Part shown: piece after piece, positions 15,578 to 22,957 of the stretch
Position numbering within the stretch: position 1 is the stretch's first letter
Layout of the letters: each line of letters opens with the position of its first letter
From: Methanothrix harundinacea
Lineage (GTDB): Archaea > Halobacteriota > Methanosarcinia > Methanotrichales > Methanotrichaceae
Direction: 5' to 3'
DNA: 64,000 nt
NCBI GenBank assembly: GCA_002506535.1
Contig: DAXT01000004.1
Location: 75,381 to 139,380 of the forward strand
The notes under the pieces: model-generated
The model's input: the letters and a program-made list of their open reading frames with translations, nothing else
Database searches by the model: none
What the model was told of the DNA's origin: nothing
Made by a program: the position numbers and the translations under genes

Positions 15578-16309
15578 TCAGTATCTGCGATCATCTCCGA
15601 TTCCCTCCTCTTCGAAGAGGAGGCGGCGGGATCGCGGCCGGAGATCCGAGTCGAGGGAGTAGATTATTGGGACCCCCGTCGGGATCTCGACTCCAAAAAT
15701 ATCCTCGTCCGAGATCCTGTCTAGGTGTTTCACCAAGGCGCGGAGGGCGTTTCCGTGGGAGACGACGAGGACCGTCCGCCCCGATACAACCTCCGGGGCG
15801 ATCCTCTCCTCCCAGAATGGGACTACCCGGTCGCTGACGTCAGCCAGGGACTCGCCGCAAGGCAGCCGATCAGGCGGCAAGAAGCGGTAGAGCCGGTCGA
15901 ACCGCGGGTGGCGGGGATCGTCATAATCCAGGGGCGGCGGCCTCTCCGAGAAGCCCCGCCGCCAGAGACGGACCTGGTCCGATCCCACCTCTGCCTCCAC
16001 CTCGTCTTTGGTCCGGCCCTGAAGCGCCCCGTAGTGGCGCTCGTTCAGCTCCACCGCCTTGACGACGGGAACCCATTCGAGCCCCATCTCCTCGCAGACG
16101 ATCTCGAGGGTCCTGATCGCCCTCTTGAGGAGCGACGTAAAGGCGATCTCGAACTCCAGCCCCTCGGCGAGGAGGAGGAGGCCGGCCCGGGCGGACTCCG
16201 CCTCCCCCTCGGGGGAGAGGGGGACGTCGGTCCAGCCGGTGAACCTCTGCTGCCGGTTGTAGACGGACTGGCCGTGGCGGAGGAGGATGAGGGTGAAAGG
16301 GGATCCCAT
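15578..16309 (-). CDS. gpmA: 2,3-bisphosphoglycerate-dependent phosphoglycerate mutase
   Basis: This 243-residue histidine phosphatase superfamily enzyme interconverts 3- and 2-phosphoglycerate in glycolysis/gluconeogenesis. The catalytic phosphohistidine is His12 in LLRHGQSVYN. Family blocks NRQQRFTGW(T)D, TSLLKRAI-T, the acidic NERHYGALQG, and SHGNALRALVKH (second histidine) are all present at the spacing of the bacterial GpmA type. The start at 16309 is supported by a TATA-like ATATATTTT about 25-30 nt upstream. Longer upstream extensions lack homology. The BPG-dependent form is less common in archaea than the cofactor-independent form, so acquisition from bacteria is possible. Close variants with general phosphatase activity exist, but the motif set favours GpmA. 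Confidence 0.88.
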   Translation of the reverse strand: MGSPFTLILLRHGQSVYNRQQRFTGWTDVPLSPEGEAESARAGLLLLAEGLEFEIAFTSLLKRAIRTLEIVCEEMGLEWVPVVKAVELNERHYGALQGRTKDEVEAEVGSDQVRLWRRGFSERPPPLDYDDPRHPRFDRLYRFLPPDRLPCGESLADVSDRVVPFWEERIAPEVVSGRTVLVVSHGNALRALVKHLDRISDEDIFGVEIPTGVPIIYSLDSDLRPRSRRLLFEEEGIGDDRRY

Positions 16310-16443
16310 GGAAGACGCCTCGCGGTCAGAGCCAAAATATATGGATCGGCTCGAATCTACAAGAACCGTCGGCGGCGCCAGAAATATCCTTTTCGATCCG
16401 CCGCATGAAATCGGCAAAAAATAGGGTGGTGACCGGGGGGCCT

Positions 16444-16602
16444 TCAGAGGACGGCCTGGGCGGTGGTTATGACCCGGTCGTTTCTGTCGACCACCAGGAC
16501 CTCTTCACCGTCGGCGATGTTGAGGTCAGCGGAGACGATCTGGCGGCCGAATACCCGGCCGCCCCGCGCGACGAAAGGCACGGCGGCGTCCGATATCACC
16601 AT
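16444..16602 (-). CDS. Stand-alone PUA-domain microprotein
   Basis: This 52-codon reading frame, read directly from the minus strand, starts with ATG at 16602. The product (VISDAAVPFVARGGRV..., ...VSADLNIADGEEVLVV..., RVITTAQAVL) follows the PUA RNA-binding pattern seen at the C termini of archaeosine-transglycosylase-related and pseudouridine-synthase proteins. Codons just upstream (Pro-Arg-Arg-Lys-Lys) also fit the start of a PUA domain, and they reach back to an ATT (16635) preceded by GAGGTG. Translation may therefore begin at a rare ATT codon, giving about 63 residues. Alternatively this is the remnant of a larger RNA-modification enzyme that lost its catalytic part. It probably binds RNA. 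Confidence 0.55.
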   Translation of the reverse strand: MVISDAAVPFVARGGRVFGRQIVSADLNIADGEEVLVVDRNDRVITTAQAVL

Positions 16603-16764
16603 CTTCTTCCTTCTAGGAGTTGCGTTCTCTGGAATGATTTATCACCTCTTTGAGGATAGATGGGGCTCATTTGATATGAATTTTTTGGTGAAAAGTGTGA
16701 CTAGATTGTAAATCAAAATTATATCTTCAGATGGGGAGTTGGAGTCCTTCCGGAGAACAAAAAT

Positions 16765-16953
16765 CTAACCCACAGCCCGCCACCCCACATCATATCTCGC
16801 CCCGCAGTTCGGGCAGATCAGAACGACCCTGTAGTCGTCGCCATCCCGGAGGAAGGAGACGTGAAACCCCCTCTCGTACCCGCAGGCGGGGCAGACCCGA
16901 AACTCCTCGCCGGCCTCGACTTCCTTTATCTCCTCTTCGACCTTCTCGCTCAA
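16765..16953 (-). CDS. Small zinc-ribbon protein
   Basis: This 62-residue protein has an acidic N-terminal helix (MSEKVEEEIKEVEAGEE) followed by one zinc ribbon, CPACGYERG (about 21-29) and CPNCGARYD (about 47-55), separated by a short beta hairpin region (FHVSFLRDGDDYRVVLI). The four cysteines at CxxC...CxxC spacing predict one structural zinc. No fusion partner or specific family is recognised. It stands alone between the PUA microprotein and the potassium channel, both on the same strand, with gaps of 148-162 nt. Confidence 0.65.
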   Translation of the reverse strand: MSEKVEEEIKEVEAGEEFRVCPACGYERGFHVSFLRDGDDYRVVLICPNCGARYDVGWRAVG

Positions 16954-17100
16954 GATCCCACCACGAAGAAATTGAGGCCAAAGGTATTTCTCTCTTCTTT
17001 CGTCGGGCGGAGAAGGGCGCGGGGTATGAAGGAAGGGGCCGGGATGGTCCGGGGCCGCAGGATCGTGATCTTACCATCGAGCCGGCGGCATTAACTCTCG

Positions 17101-17970
17101 TCAGCGCACCCCGGCTTCTGCGGGCGCCGGGGACGGCTCGTCGATCCTCCTCCCGCAGTGAGGGCAGATCGCCGCCGCCCCGACCTCGACCTCGACTTCG
17201 CGAACCCCTTCATCCCTCTCCCTCCCCCTCCGGCCGTCCAGCACCTCGACGAAGCCGGAGGCTAGGATCCCCGCCGGAAGGGCGAACATCCCGATCCCGA
17301 CGAGGATCACCAGGGCTCCGATGAGCTTTCCGGCGGGGGTTATCGGGTAGACGTCCCCGTACCCCACCGTCGCCAGGGTCACGACCCCCCACCACATCGC
17401 CGCCGGGATGCTGGAGAACGCCTCGGGCTGGGCGTCGTTCTCGACGTAGTAGATCATGCTGGAGGAGAAGACGAGGAGGACGAGGAGGCTGAAGAGGCTG
17501 ATGAAGAGCTCCTCCTTCTTCAGGGCCAGGACCCTCCCCAGGGTTCTCATCGACTCCGAGTACCTCGCCATCTTGAAGAGGCGGAAGAGGCGGATCGCCC
17601 TCACGTGCCGCAGGTCGACGACGAGGAAGGGGATGTAGAAGGGGAGGATCGCGACGAGGTCGATGATGGCATAGGGCGTCCTCATAAACCTGAGCCTTCC
17701 GCGGACCCCGCTGCCTGCGAACCTCTCGTCGGCGGTGGAAGACCAGATCCGCAAGAAATACTCGATGGAGAAGACCGCCACCGAGAAGAGCTCGAAGCCG
17801 CGAAAGAGGGGGTCGTAGCGGGAGTGGAGGACCTCGACGGTATCGAGGATGACGGCGGCGACGTTGAGGATGATCAGCGCCATGATCGATAGGTTGACGG
17901 CCCTGCTGGCCACGTCGCCGGGGGGAGCCGCCTCCAGGATCTGGTGGACCCTTTGCTTCATCCGCTCCAT
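17101..17970 (-). CDS. Voltage-gated potassium channel (Kv-type)
   Basis: This protein of about 289 residues has six transmembrane segments. S1-S3 are followed by an S4 with regularly spaced arginines (RHVRAIRLFRLFKMARYSES), then S5, a pore helix (AMWWGVVTLA), the potassium selectivity filter TVGYGDV, and S6 with the glycine hinge (GIGMFALPAGILASG). These are the marks of KvAP-like tetrameric channels that open on depolarisation. I start at the ATG at 17970 because a TATATATCC element lies 24-32 nt upstream, implying a leaderless mRNA. Codons further upstream encode unrelated sequence. The cytoplasmic C terminus has an acidic stretch and a single CPHCG motif. Half a zinc site per subunit suggests metal binding shared between subunits, which is unusual. 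Confidence 0.9.
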   Translation of the reverse strand: MERMKQRVHQILEAAPPGDVASRAVNLSIMALIILNVAAVILDTVEVLHSRYDPLFRGFELFSVAVFSIEYFLRIWSSTADERFAGSGVRGRLRFMRTPYAIIDLVAILPFYIPFLVVDLRHVRAIRLFRLFKMARYSESMRTLGRVLALKKEELFISLFSLLVLLVFSSSMIYYVENDAQPEAFSSIPAAMWWGVVTLATVGYGDVYPITPAGKLIGALVILVGIGMFALPAGILASGFVEVLDGRRGRERDEGVREVEVEVGAAAICPHCGRRIDEPSPAPAEAGVR

Positions 17971-18048
17971 CTGGAGGGAGAGTTGAACTTCCTGGATATA
18001 TACCAGATGGGATCTTCTATGATCCCTCCGAGATCCACGATAAATCAT

Positions 18049-18056
18049 CTTAATAT
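18049..18056 (+). promoter_or_regulatory. TATA box of the nitrilase-family gene
   Basis: TTAATATA sits 26-33 nt upstream of the ATG at 18082, giving a leaderless or very short-leader mRNA. It lies back to back with the divergent TATATATCC of the potassium channel gene (about 17994-18002). Confidence 0.5.
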
Positions 18057-18081
18057 ACTCCGCCCTCTTTTTTTACAGATA

Positions 18082-18819
18082 ATGAAGGCCGCCTCCATCC
18101 AGCCGCAGATCCGGCTCTGCGACAGAAAAGAGAACCTGCGCCGCTCCCTGGCCCTGGCCGCCGAGGCTGCCGAGGAGGGGGCAGAGCTCCTGGTCTTCCC
18201 GGAGCTATTCCTCACCGGCTTCTGCTATCAGCAGGACTCATCGGATGGGCAGCCCTACCCATCCCTCGACCCCCTCCGGTCCTTTGTTGCGGAGCACGGC
18301 TGCCTCATCGTCGGGTCCCTCGTCGACGGCCGCCTTAACAGGGGCTTCTGCCTCGAAGAGGCGGGGATCGGGTTTCAGGATAAGATCCACCCCTTCGGGC
18401 CCGAGAAGGATCACTTCGACGGCGGCAGATCGATATCGCCGGTGAAGACCTCGAAGGGGAGGATAGGCCTGTCCATCTGCTACGACCTGCGGTTCCCGGA
18501 GGTGGCTAGGTCCCTCGCCCTCTCCGGCGCCGACCTCCTCGTCACCATCGGGGAGTTCCCGGCCTCTCGAGGGGATGTCTGGGAGACCCTCTCCCGGGCC
18601 CGGGCGATCGAAAACCAGATCCACCATATAGTCTCCAACGGCGCCGGCCCCGAGCACTGCGGCAGATCCGCCATCATCGACCCCTGGGGGAGGGCGATCG
18701 CCGAGATGGGGGCCGAGGAGGGTTGGATCCTCGGAGAGATCGATCTGGCTGACCGGGACCGGGCCCGGCGGGAGATCCCGGCCCTCGATGACAGGCGGCC
18801 CGAAATCTACAGGTGGTAG
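18082..18819 (+). CDS. Carbon-nitrogen hydrolase (nitrilase superfamily)
   Basis: This 245-residue cytoplasmic amidase-like enzyme has the full nitrilase catalytic triad: Glu41 in FPELFLTGF, Lys101 in QDKIHPFG and Cys133 in SICYDLRFPE. A conserved glycine/arginine-rich C-terminal part (R-ARAIENQ, then S-IIDPWG) completes the fold. Proteins of this size hydrolyse omega-amides or similar small carbon-nitrogen substrates, but the substrate is not evident from sequence. The start at 18082 is chosen for the leaderless promoter and the conserved MKAASIQPQI opening. It is 69 nt upstream of priS on the same strand; whether the two are cotranscribed is unclear. No neighbouring pathway gene indicates a substrate. 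Confidence 0.85.
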   Translation: MKAASIQPQIRLCDRKENLRRSLALAAEAAEEGAELLVFPELFLTGFCYQQDSSDGQPYPSLDPLRSFVAEHGCLIVGSLVDGRLNRGFCLEEAGIGFQDKIHPFGPEKDHFDGGRSISPVKTSKGRIGLSICYDLRFPEVARSLALSGADLLVTIGEFPASRGDVWETLSRARAIENQIHHIVSNGAGPEHCGRSAIIDPWGRAIAEMGAEEGWILGEIDLADRDRARREIPALDDRRPEIYRW

Positions 18820-18888
18820 AGGAGACGAAGAGGGGAGACGAAGAAGGGAGATGAATGAAGGACGGCTTAAGGGGATGGCGGATCTGAT

Positions 18889-20106
18889 ATGAACCCCGAG
18901 ACGGTGAAGTTCCTGCGGGCGAGGTTTCGGGAGTACTACCTTGAGGTCTCCCTGGAGGCGCCTCCCTCGATGGAACAGCGGGAGTGGGGGTTCATCCTCT
19001 TCGACGACATGCCTAAGTTCGTTATGCGTCGGCACAAGTCCTTCGCGAGGAGGTCGCAGCTCGTCGACTACATCCGAACAGCGGTCCCCGCCCACGTCTA
19101 CCACTCCGCCGCCGTCTACGAGGCGCCGGCCGCCCCCACCATGAAGGAGAAGGGGTGGCTCGGCGCCGACCTCATCTTCGACCTCGACGCCGACCACCTT
19201 CGAAACGCCCCCCCCACCTACAACGAGATGCTGGAGTTCGTCAAGGCCGAGACCTTCAAGCTCCTCGACTTCCTCACTGACGACTTTGGCTTTCCCGCCG
19301 AATCCGTCCAGGTCGTCTTCTCCGGCGGCAGGGGCTACCACATCCACGCGAGAGACCCCCGGGCCTTCGACCTTGAGAGCGGCGAGCGGCGCGAGATCGT
19401 CGACTACCTCACGGGGAGGGGGCTTGAGGTGGGACGGTTCATATCGGCGGCCAAGGCCGAAGGGGACTACGGCGTCGAGACCGCAGAGGTCATCCGGTGC
19501 GCCCCGGCGGGATCGCCGGGATGGGGCAAGAGGGTCAACAGGTCGATGATCTCCTTCGTCGAGCAGATGAGGAGTCTCGAGGAGGAGGAGGCGGTGAAGA
19601 TCCTCTCCTCCGTAGACGGGGTGGGAAAGAAGAACGCATCGAGATTTCGCCAGTCCCTCATGAGAGATGATATAATAGAGAGGATAAAAAATGGCGATAG
19701 CCTCGACCTCTTCCGGGGTAGCTCCATGGTCTGGAGGCCCCTCATCGAGGGGTACCTCGACGAGGTGGGGGTCAGCCTTGGCTTCTCCCGAAACTTCGAG
19801 AGCGGCGAGACCGACGAGCCGGTGACGACAGACGTCAAAAGGCTGATAAGGTTCCCCCTCAGCCTCCACGGGGGGACGGGCCTCCGGGTGACGCCCCTGA
19901 CCATCTCGGGGCTCGACGCCTTCGACCCCCTCCGCGACGCCGTCGTCTTCGGCGACAGGCCCGTAGAGGTCTACCTCCGCGCGCCTTACTCCATCGAGAT
20001 GAAAGGCGAGAGCTTCGACCTCGATGAGGGACCGGCGGTCGTCCCCCAATACGCCGCCGCCTTTCTCGCAGGCAGGAAGGTCGCGGAGGTCTGCGGAAAG
20101 CTTTAG
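18889..20106 (+). CDS. priS: DNA primase small (catalytic) subunit PriS
   Basis: This 405-residue archaeo-eukaryotic primase catalytic subunit makes the RNA/DNA primers for replication together with PriL (here at 30107-31108). The N-terminal REYYLEV segment is conserved. The catalytic acidic motif appears as LIFDLDADHL (about residues 98-107), the SGGRGYHIH motif lies at about 145-153, and a later acidic residue completes the metal site. C-terminal LSLHGGTGLRV and Phe-Asp-Pro-Leu are also family marks. The length is normal. It is the first gene of a cluster with gins51 and translation genes, an arrangement shared by related methanogens. The ATG at 18889 gives the standard N terminus. Confidence 0.95.
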   Translation: MNPETVKFLRARFREYYLEVSLEAPPSMEQREWGFILFDDMPKFVMRRHKSFARRSQLVDYIRTAVPAHVYHSAAVYEAPAAPTMKEKGWLGADLIFDLDADHLRNAPPTYNEMLEFVKAETFKLLDFLTDDFGFPAESVQVVFSGGRGYHIHARDPRAFDLESGERREIVDYLTGRGLEVGRFISAAKAEGDYGVETAEVIRCAPAGSPGWGKRVNRSMISFVEQMRSLEEEEAVKILSSVDGVGKKNASRFRQSLMRDDIIERIKNGDSLDLFRGSSMVWRPLIEGYLDEVGVSLGFSRNFESGETDEPVTTDVKRLIRFPLSLHGGTGLRVTPLTISGLDAFDPLRDAVVFGDRPVEVYLRAPYSIEMKGESFDLDEGPAVVPQYAAAFLAGRKVAEVCGKL

Positions 20107-20123
20107 ACCGATGAGATGAACTA

Positions 20124-20159
20124 ATACCCCTCTCTGATACCCCTCTCTGATACCCCTCT
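20124..20159 (+). repeat. 13-bp tandem repeat between priS and gins51
   Basis: Three head-to-tail copies of ATACCCCTCTCTG (20124-20136, 20137-20149, partial 20150-20159) are followed at once by a run of A. The array lies just after the priS stop and about 55 nt before gins51. It is probably a slippage-generated repeat; its possible effect on readthrough is unknown. Confidence 0.8.
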
Positions 20160-20214
20160 AAAAAAATCCTTATCCGAGATCTACCCGCGACCTGCAACCC
20201 CGACGGTGGCTTAT

Positions 20215-20799
20215 ATGAGCGATCTTGACCTGGTGAACCTCCTGCGAAAAGAGCGAAAGGCGGCGGAGCTATTGCCCCTGGAGCCCGCCTTCTACAGGAA
20301 GGTGGGCGAATATCTCGGCGAGCTGGAGCGAGATCGCACGGATGTGAGGGACCCCTACTCCGTCGAGGCCCAGATCGTTGAAGACGAACTGAAGGCCGCC
20401 CGGGGGTCCATAGGGAGGCTCATCGACCTGCGGATCAAGAAGATCACAAAAAAGGTCCAGCGGGCCGGCTCCGCCTCCAGGGACGTGGCCATAAAGGGGA
20501 TGACCCCCGAGGAGGAGCGGATATATAGAAATACCCTGACCGCCCTCACCGAGGGGAGGGAGGCGATCCTCGCCCAGGTGAACCGGGTTGAGGCCTCGAC
20601 CACCGAAAGGGCTTTAACGCCCAAGAAGGGTATCACCCAGGAATACGCCCTCGTGATCTTGATGGAGAGCGTTCCGACCTTCGCGGGTGTTGATGGAAGG
20701 CGTTACTCCCTTAAGCGGGGAGATCTGGTGATGCTTCCGGCCTTACATGCCAAGAACTTATGTAATAAAAAATTAGCTCGCGAATGCAAGCAGGTGTGA
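20215..20799 (+). CDS. GINS complex subunit Gins51
   Basis: This 194-residue replication protein belongs to the archaeal GINS complex, which joins MCM helicase and GAN/Cdc45 in the replicative CMG helicase. The helical A domain fills the first 130 or so residues (NLLRKERKAAELLPLEPAFYRKVGEYL at the start). The small beta-rich B domain lies at the C terminus (LMESVPTFAGVDGRRYSLKRGDLVMLP), the domain order of the 51/15 type. I start at the ATG at 20215; an in-frame GTG at 20206 would add three residues, but GGTGG then forms a ribosome site. It follows priS and is 4 nt before rpl44e, so replication and translation genes share one transcript. Confidence 0.88.
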   Translation: MSDLDLVNLLRKERKAAELLPLEPAFYRKVGEYLGELERDRTDVRDPYSVEAQIVEDELKAARGSIGRLIDLRIKKITKKVQRAGSASRDVAIKGMTPEEERIYRNTLTALTEGREAILAQVNRVEASTTERALTPKKGITQEYALVILMESVPTFAGVDGRRYSLKRGDLVMLPALHAKNLCNKKLARECKQV

Positions 20800-20803
20800 T
20801 CCC

Positions 20804-21085
20804 ATGAAGATGCCAAAGGAGTTTAAAGCTCATTGTCCTTTCTGCAAAAAGCACACCACCCACGTAGTGGAGAGGGTGCGAAAGGGGAGGGCCACCTCGA
20901 TGGCCCACATAGACAGGCAGAAGCGCCGAGCCCAGGGTATAGGAAACTCGGGGAAGTTCTCGAAGGTTCCGGGCGGCGACAAGCCCACCAAGCGAGTTAA
21001 CATCAGGTACCGATGCCACGACTGCAAGAAGGCCCACAACCGCAAGGGGTTCAAGGTCTCAAAGTTCGATCTGGTGGAGGGGTAG
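20804..21085 (+). CDS. rpl44e: Ribosomal protein L44e (eL42)
   Basis: This 93-residue protein of the large ribosomal subunit begins MKMPKEFKAHCPFCKKHTTH. It has the zinc-binding pair CPFC (about 11-14) and C-H-D-C near residues 71-74, the basic GKATSMAHIDRQKRR-like stretch, and the C-terminal KAHNRKGFKVSKFDLVE. It contacts the E-site end of tRNA in the archaeal ribosome. It lies 4 nt after gins51 and 2 nt before the first codon of rps27e. The length is that of the family. Confidence 0.97.
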   Translation: MKMPKEFKAHCPFCKKHTTHVVERVRKGRATSMAHIDRQKRRAQGIGNSGKFSKVPGGDKPTKRVNIRYRCHDCKKAHNRKGFKVSKFDLVEG

Positions 21086-21087
21086 CT

Positions 21088-21252
21088 CTGTCAAAATTTT
21101 TGAAAGTTAAATGCAACGACTGCGAGAACGAGCAGGTGATCTTCGGCAACGCCGCCACCGTCGTTAAGTGCCTGGTTTGCGGAAGGACCATGGCCGAGCC
21201 GATGGGCGGAAAGGCGGAGATCAAAACCCAGATATTAGAAGTGTTAGAGTGA
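21088..21252 (+). CDS. rps27e: Ribosomal protein S27e (eS27) with an apparent CTG start
   Basis: This 54-residue zinc-ribbon protein of the small ribosomal subunit has C-N-D-C (about residues 9-12) and CLVCG (about 28-32), with family motifs NEQVIFG and EPMGGKAEI. No ATG or GTG is available at the expected N terminus. The codon at the family start position is CTG (21088), five bases after a strong GGAGGGG ribosome site (21076-21082) that lies inside the end of rpl44e. The next possible start is TTG at 21100, which is 17 nt away and would remove four residues. An in-frame ATG at 21013 lies deep inside rpl44e and would add a non-homologous leader. Translational coupling to rpl44e with a CTG start is the best reading. 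Its stop overlaps the next start. Confidence 0.85.
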   Translation: MSKFLKVKCNDCENEQVIFGNAATVVKCLVCGRTMAEPMGGKAEIKTQILEVLE

Positions 21253-22031
21253 TGAATATGCAGCGTGAGGGTTGGCCCGAACCCGGCGAGCTTGTGGTTT
21301 GCACCGTAGACCAGGTGGTGGACTTCGGCGCTTTCGTCATCATGGACGAGTACAAGGATAAGAGAGGCCTCATCCACATCTCTGAGGTGGCCAGCGGTTG
21401 GATAAAGTACATCCGAGATCATGTCCGCGAAGGCCAGAAGATCGTCTGCAAGGTCCTCAACGTCGATCCGTCGAGGCACCACATCGACCTCTCTTTCAAA
21501 GACGTCAACGAGCACCAGAGGCGGGATAAGATCCAGGCGTGGAAGGCCGACCAGAAGGCCTGGAAGTGGCTCCAGATGGCCTATGAGGGAGATGAGGACC
21601 AGATGGCCAAGGTCGCGAGCACCCTCGTCAAGGGGTACGACAGCCTCTATACGGCCCTGGAAGATGCGGCCGTCAGCGGGATCGACTCCCTCACCGAGGC
21701 GGGGCTCAGCGCCGAGGACGCCGGTAAGGTCCTGGCCATATCTCAGGAGAACGTCAAGATCCCCTCCGTCGAGATCACAGGTTACGTCGACCTCACCAGC
21801 TCCGCCCCCGACGGGGTGGAGCAGATCAAAAAGGCGCTGAAGAAGGCGTCCAAGACCAAGGAGGAGGAAGTCTCCCTGGAGGTGAGGTACGTCGGAGCCC
21901 CCCGCTACAGGATCCACGTCACCGCCCCCGACTACAAGCTAGCTGAGGCGGAGCTGCGGAAGGCGGCCCAGGCCGCTATAAAGTTCATCGAGACCCATGG
22001 CGGCGAAGGGACTTTCCACAGGCAGACATGA
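21252..22031 (+). CDS. Translation initiation factor aIF2 alpha subunit
   Basis: This protein of about 259 residues is the alpha subunit of the archaeal aIF2 complex that brings initiator tRNA to the ribosome. The N-terminal S1 domain (about 10-85) has GELVVCTVDQVVDFGAFVIMDE-type sequence and KRGLIHISE. A central helical domain (about 90-170) and a C-terminal alpha-beta domain (VSLEVRYVGAPRYRIHVTAPDYK, about 205-245) follow. ATG at 21252 overlaps the TGA of rps27e (TGATG), and a second in-frame ATG lies at 21258; either is plausible. The tight rps27e-aIF2alpha-nop10 order is characteristic of archaea. Confidence 0.95.
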   Translation: MNMQREGWPEPGELVVCTVDQVVDFGAFVIMDEYKDKRGLIHISEVASGWIKYIRDHVREGQKIVCKVLNVDPSRHHIDLSFKDVNEHQRRDKIQAWKADQKAWKWLQMAYEGDEDQMAKVASTLVKGYDSLYTALEDAAVSGIDSLTEAGLSAEDAGKVLAISQENVKIPSVEITGYVDLTSSAPDGVEQIKKALKKASKTKEEEVSLEVRYVGAPRYRIHVTAPDYKLAEAELRKAAQAAIKFIETHGGEGTFHRQT

Positions 22032-22189
22032 GGTCGAAGATAAAGAGGTGCAGGACCTGTGACCTGTACACCCTGAAGGACGACTGCCCCATCTGCGGCG
22101 CTCCCGCCGGCCAGACGAAGCCCCCCCGGTTCTCCCCCGAGGACCGCTACGGCAAGTACAGGCGGGCGATGCGCCAGGAGGCCCCATGA
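22028..22189 (+). CDS. H/ACA ribonucleoprotein protein Nop10
   Basis: This 53-residue protein, short enough to be missed by length filters, starts with the ATG at 22028, which overlaps the aIF2 alpha stop (ATGA). Its stop in turn overlaps the start of the next gene. The sequence starts RSKIKRCRTC, has four zinc ligands as C-x2-C...C-x2-C (residues 8-11 and 20-23), then PAGQTKPPRFSPEDRYGKYRR, the conserved Nop10 C-terminal helix. Nop10 binds Cbf5 in the guide-RNA pseudouridylation complex. Its position after aIF2 alpha is the canonical archaeal context. Confidence 0.95.
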   Translation: MRSKIKRCRTCDLYTLKDDCPICGAPAGQTKPPRFSPEDRYGKYRRAMRQEAP

Positions 22190-22950
22190 GAGAGACTACC
22201 GTTCGCAAGATCAAGGAGCTGGACCTCAAGGATCCCATTCTTATCGAAGGGCTCCCCGGCGTCGGTCACGTCGGAAAGCTGGTGGCCGAACACCTCATCG
22301 AAGAGCTGAAGGCCGAGAAGGTGATAGAGGTCTATTCGCCTCACCTCCCCCCTCAGGTGATCGTCCTGGACGACGGGACGGTGAAGCAGGTCCGTAACGA
22401 GATCTACGCCTACCGTGGAAAGGATCGAGATCTTCTCCTTCTGGTGGGGGATTACCAGAGCGCCACCAACGAGGGGCACTACGAGCTCACCGGTGCCTTC
22501 CTCGACCTATGTGAGGAGTTCGGGGTCGTGAGGATCTACACCCTCGGCGGTTACGGCACCGGCCAGTTCGTTGAGAAGCCCCAGGTCCTGGGGGCGGCCA
22601 ACAGCCTCGAGCTCGTGGAGGAGATGAAGGGATACGGGGTCGTCTTCCATGAGAACGAGCCCGGCGGGGGGATAGTCGGCGTCAGCGGCCTACTGGTGGG
22701 CCTTTCGAGGCTCCGGGATATAGACGCCGTCTGTCTGATGGGGACGACCAGCGGCTACCTCGTCGACCCCAAGAGCGCCCAGGAGGTCCTCCGGATCTTA
22801 TCCACAGCCCTCGATATCGAGGTGGATATGCAGGCGCTGGAGGAGAGGGCGAAGGAGATGGAGAGGATCGTAGGAAAGCTCCGGGAGATGGAGAAGGCCC
22901 ATATGCCCTACGACACCAGCGGCGAAGAAGACCTCCGCTACATCGGATGA
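22186..22950 (+). CDS. PAC2-family protein (proteasome assembly chaperone-like)
   Basis: This 254-residue protein of the PAC2 family (archaeal PbaB-like ATP-grasp-associated fold) opens KDPILIEGLPGVGHVGKLVAEHL. It contains the family's GDYQS, TLGGYGTG and MGTTSGYLVDP motifs. The last 50 residues form a coiled helix (ALEERAKEMERIVGKLREMEK). In other archaea members of this group bind proteasome subunits, but the exact role of this paralogue is uncertain. The ATG at 22186 overlaps the nop10 stop by 4 nt. Its place at the end of a translation operon suggests constitutive expression and possibly protein quality control. Confidence 0.85.
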   Translation: MRETTVRKIKELDLKDPILIEGLPGVGHVGKLVAEHLIEELKAEKVIEVYSPHLPPQVIVLDDGTVKQVRNEIYAYRGKDRDLLLLVGDYQSATNEGHYELTGAFLDLCEEFGVVRIYTLGGYGTGQFVEKPQVLGAANSLELVEEMKGYGVVFHENEPGGGIVGVSGLLVGLSRLRDIDAVCLMGTTSGYLVDPKSAQEVLRILSTALDIEVDMQALEERAKEMERIVGKLREMEKAHMPYDTSGEEDLRYIG

Positions 22951-22957
22951 TCGGATC

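Noticed and set aside
18238..20049. A 603-codon open frame on the minus strand across the nitrilase-family gene and priS
   Set aside because: It is antisense to two clear genes, has no recognisable domain and reflects the lack of stop codons in high-GC antisense frames.
21013..21087. An ATG-initiated N-terminal extension of rps27e
   Set aside because: It would lie inside rpl44e in another frame and encode residues not seen in S27e proteins.
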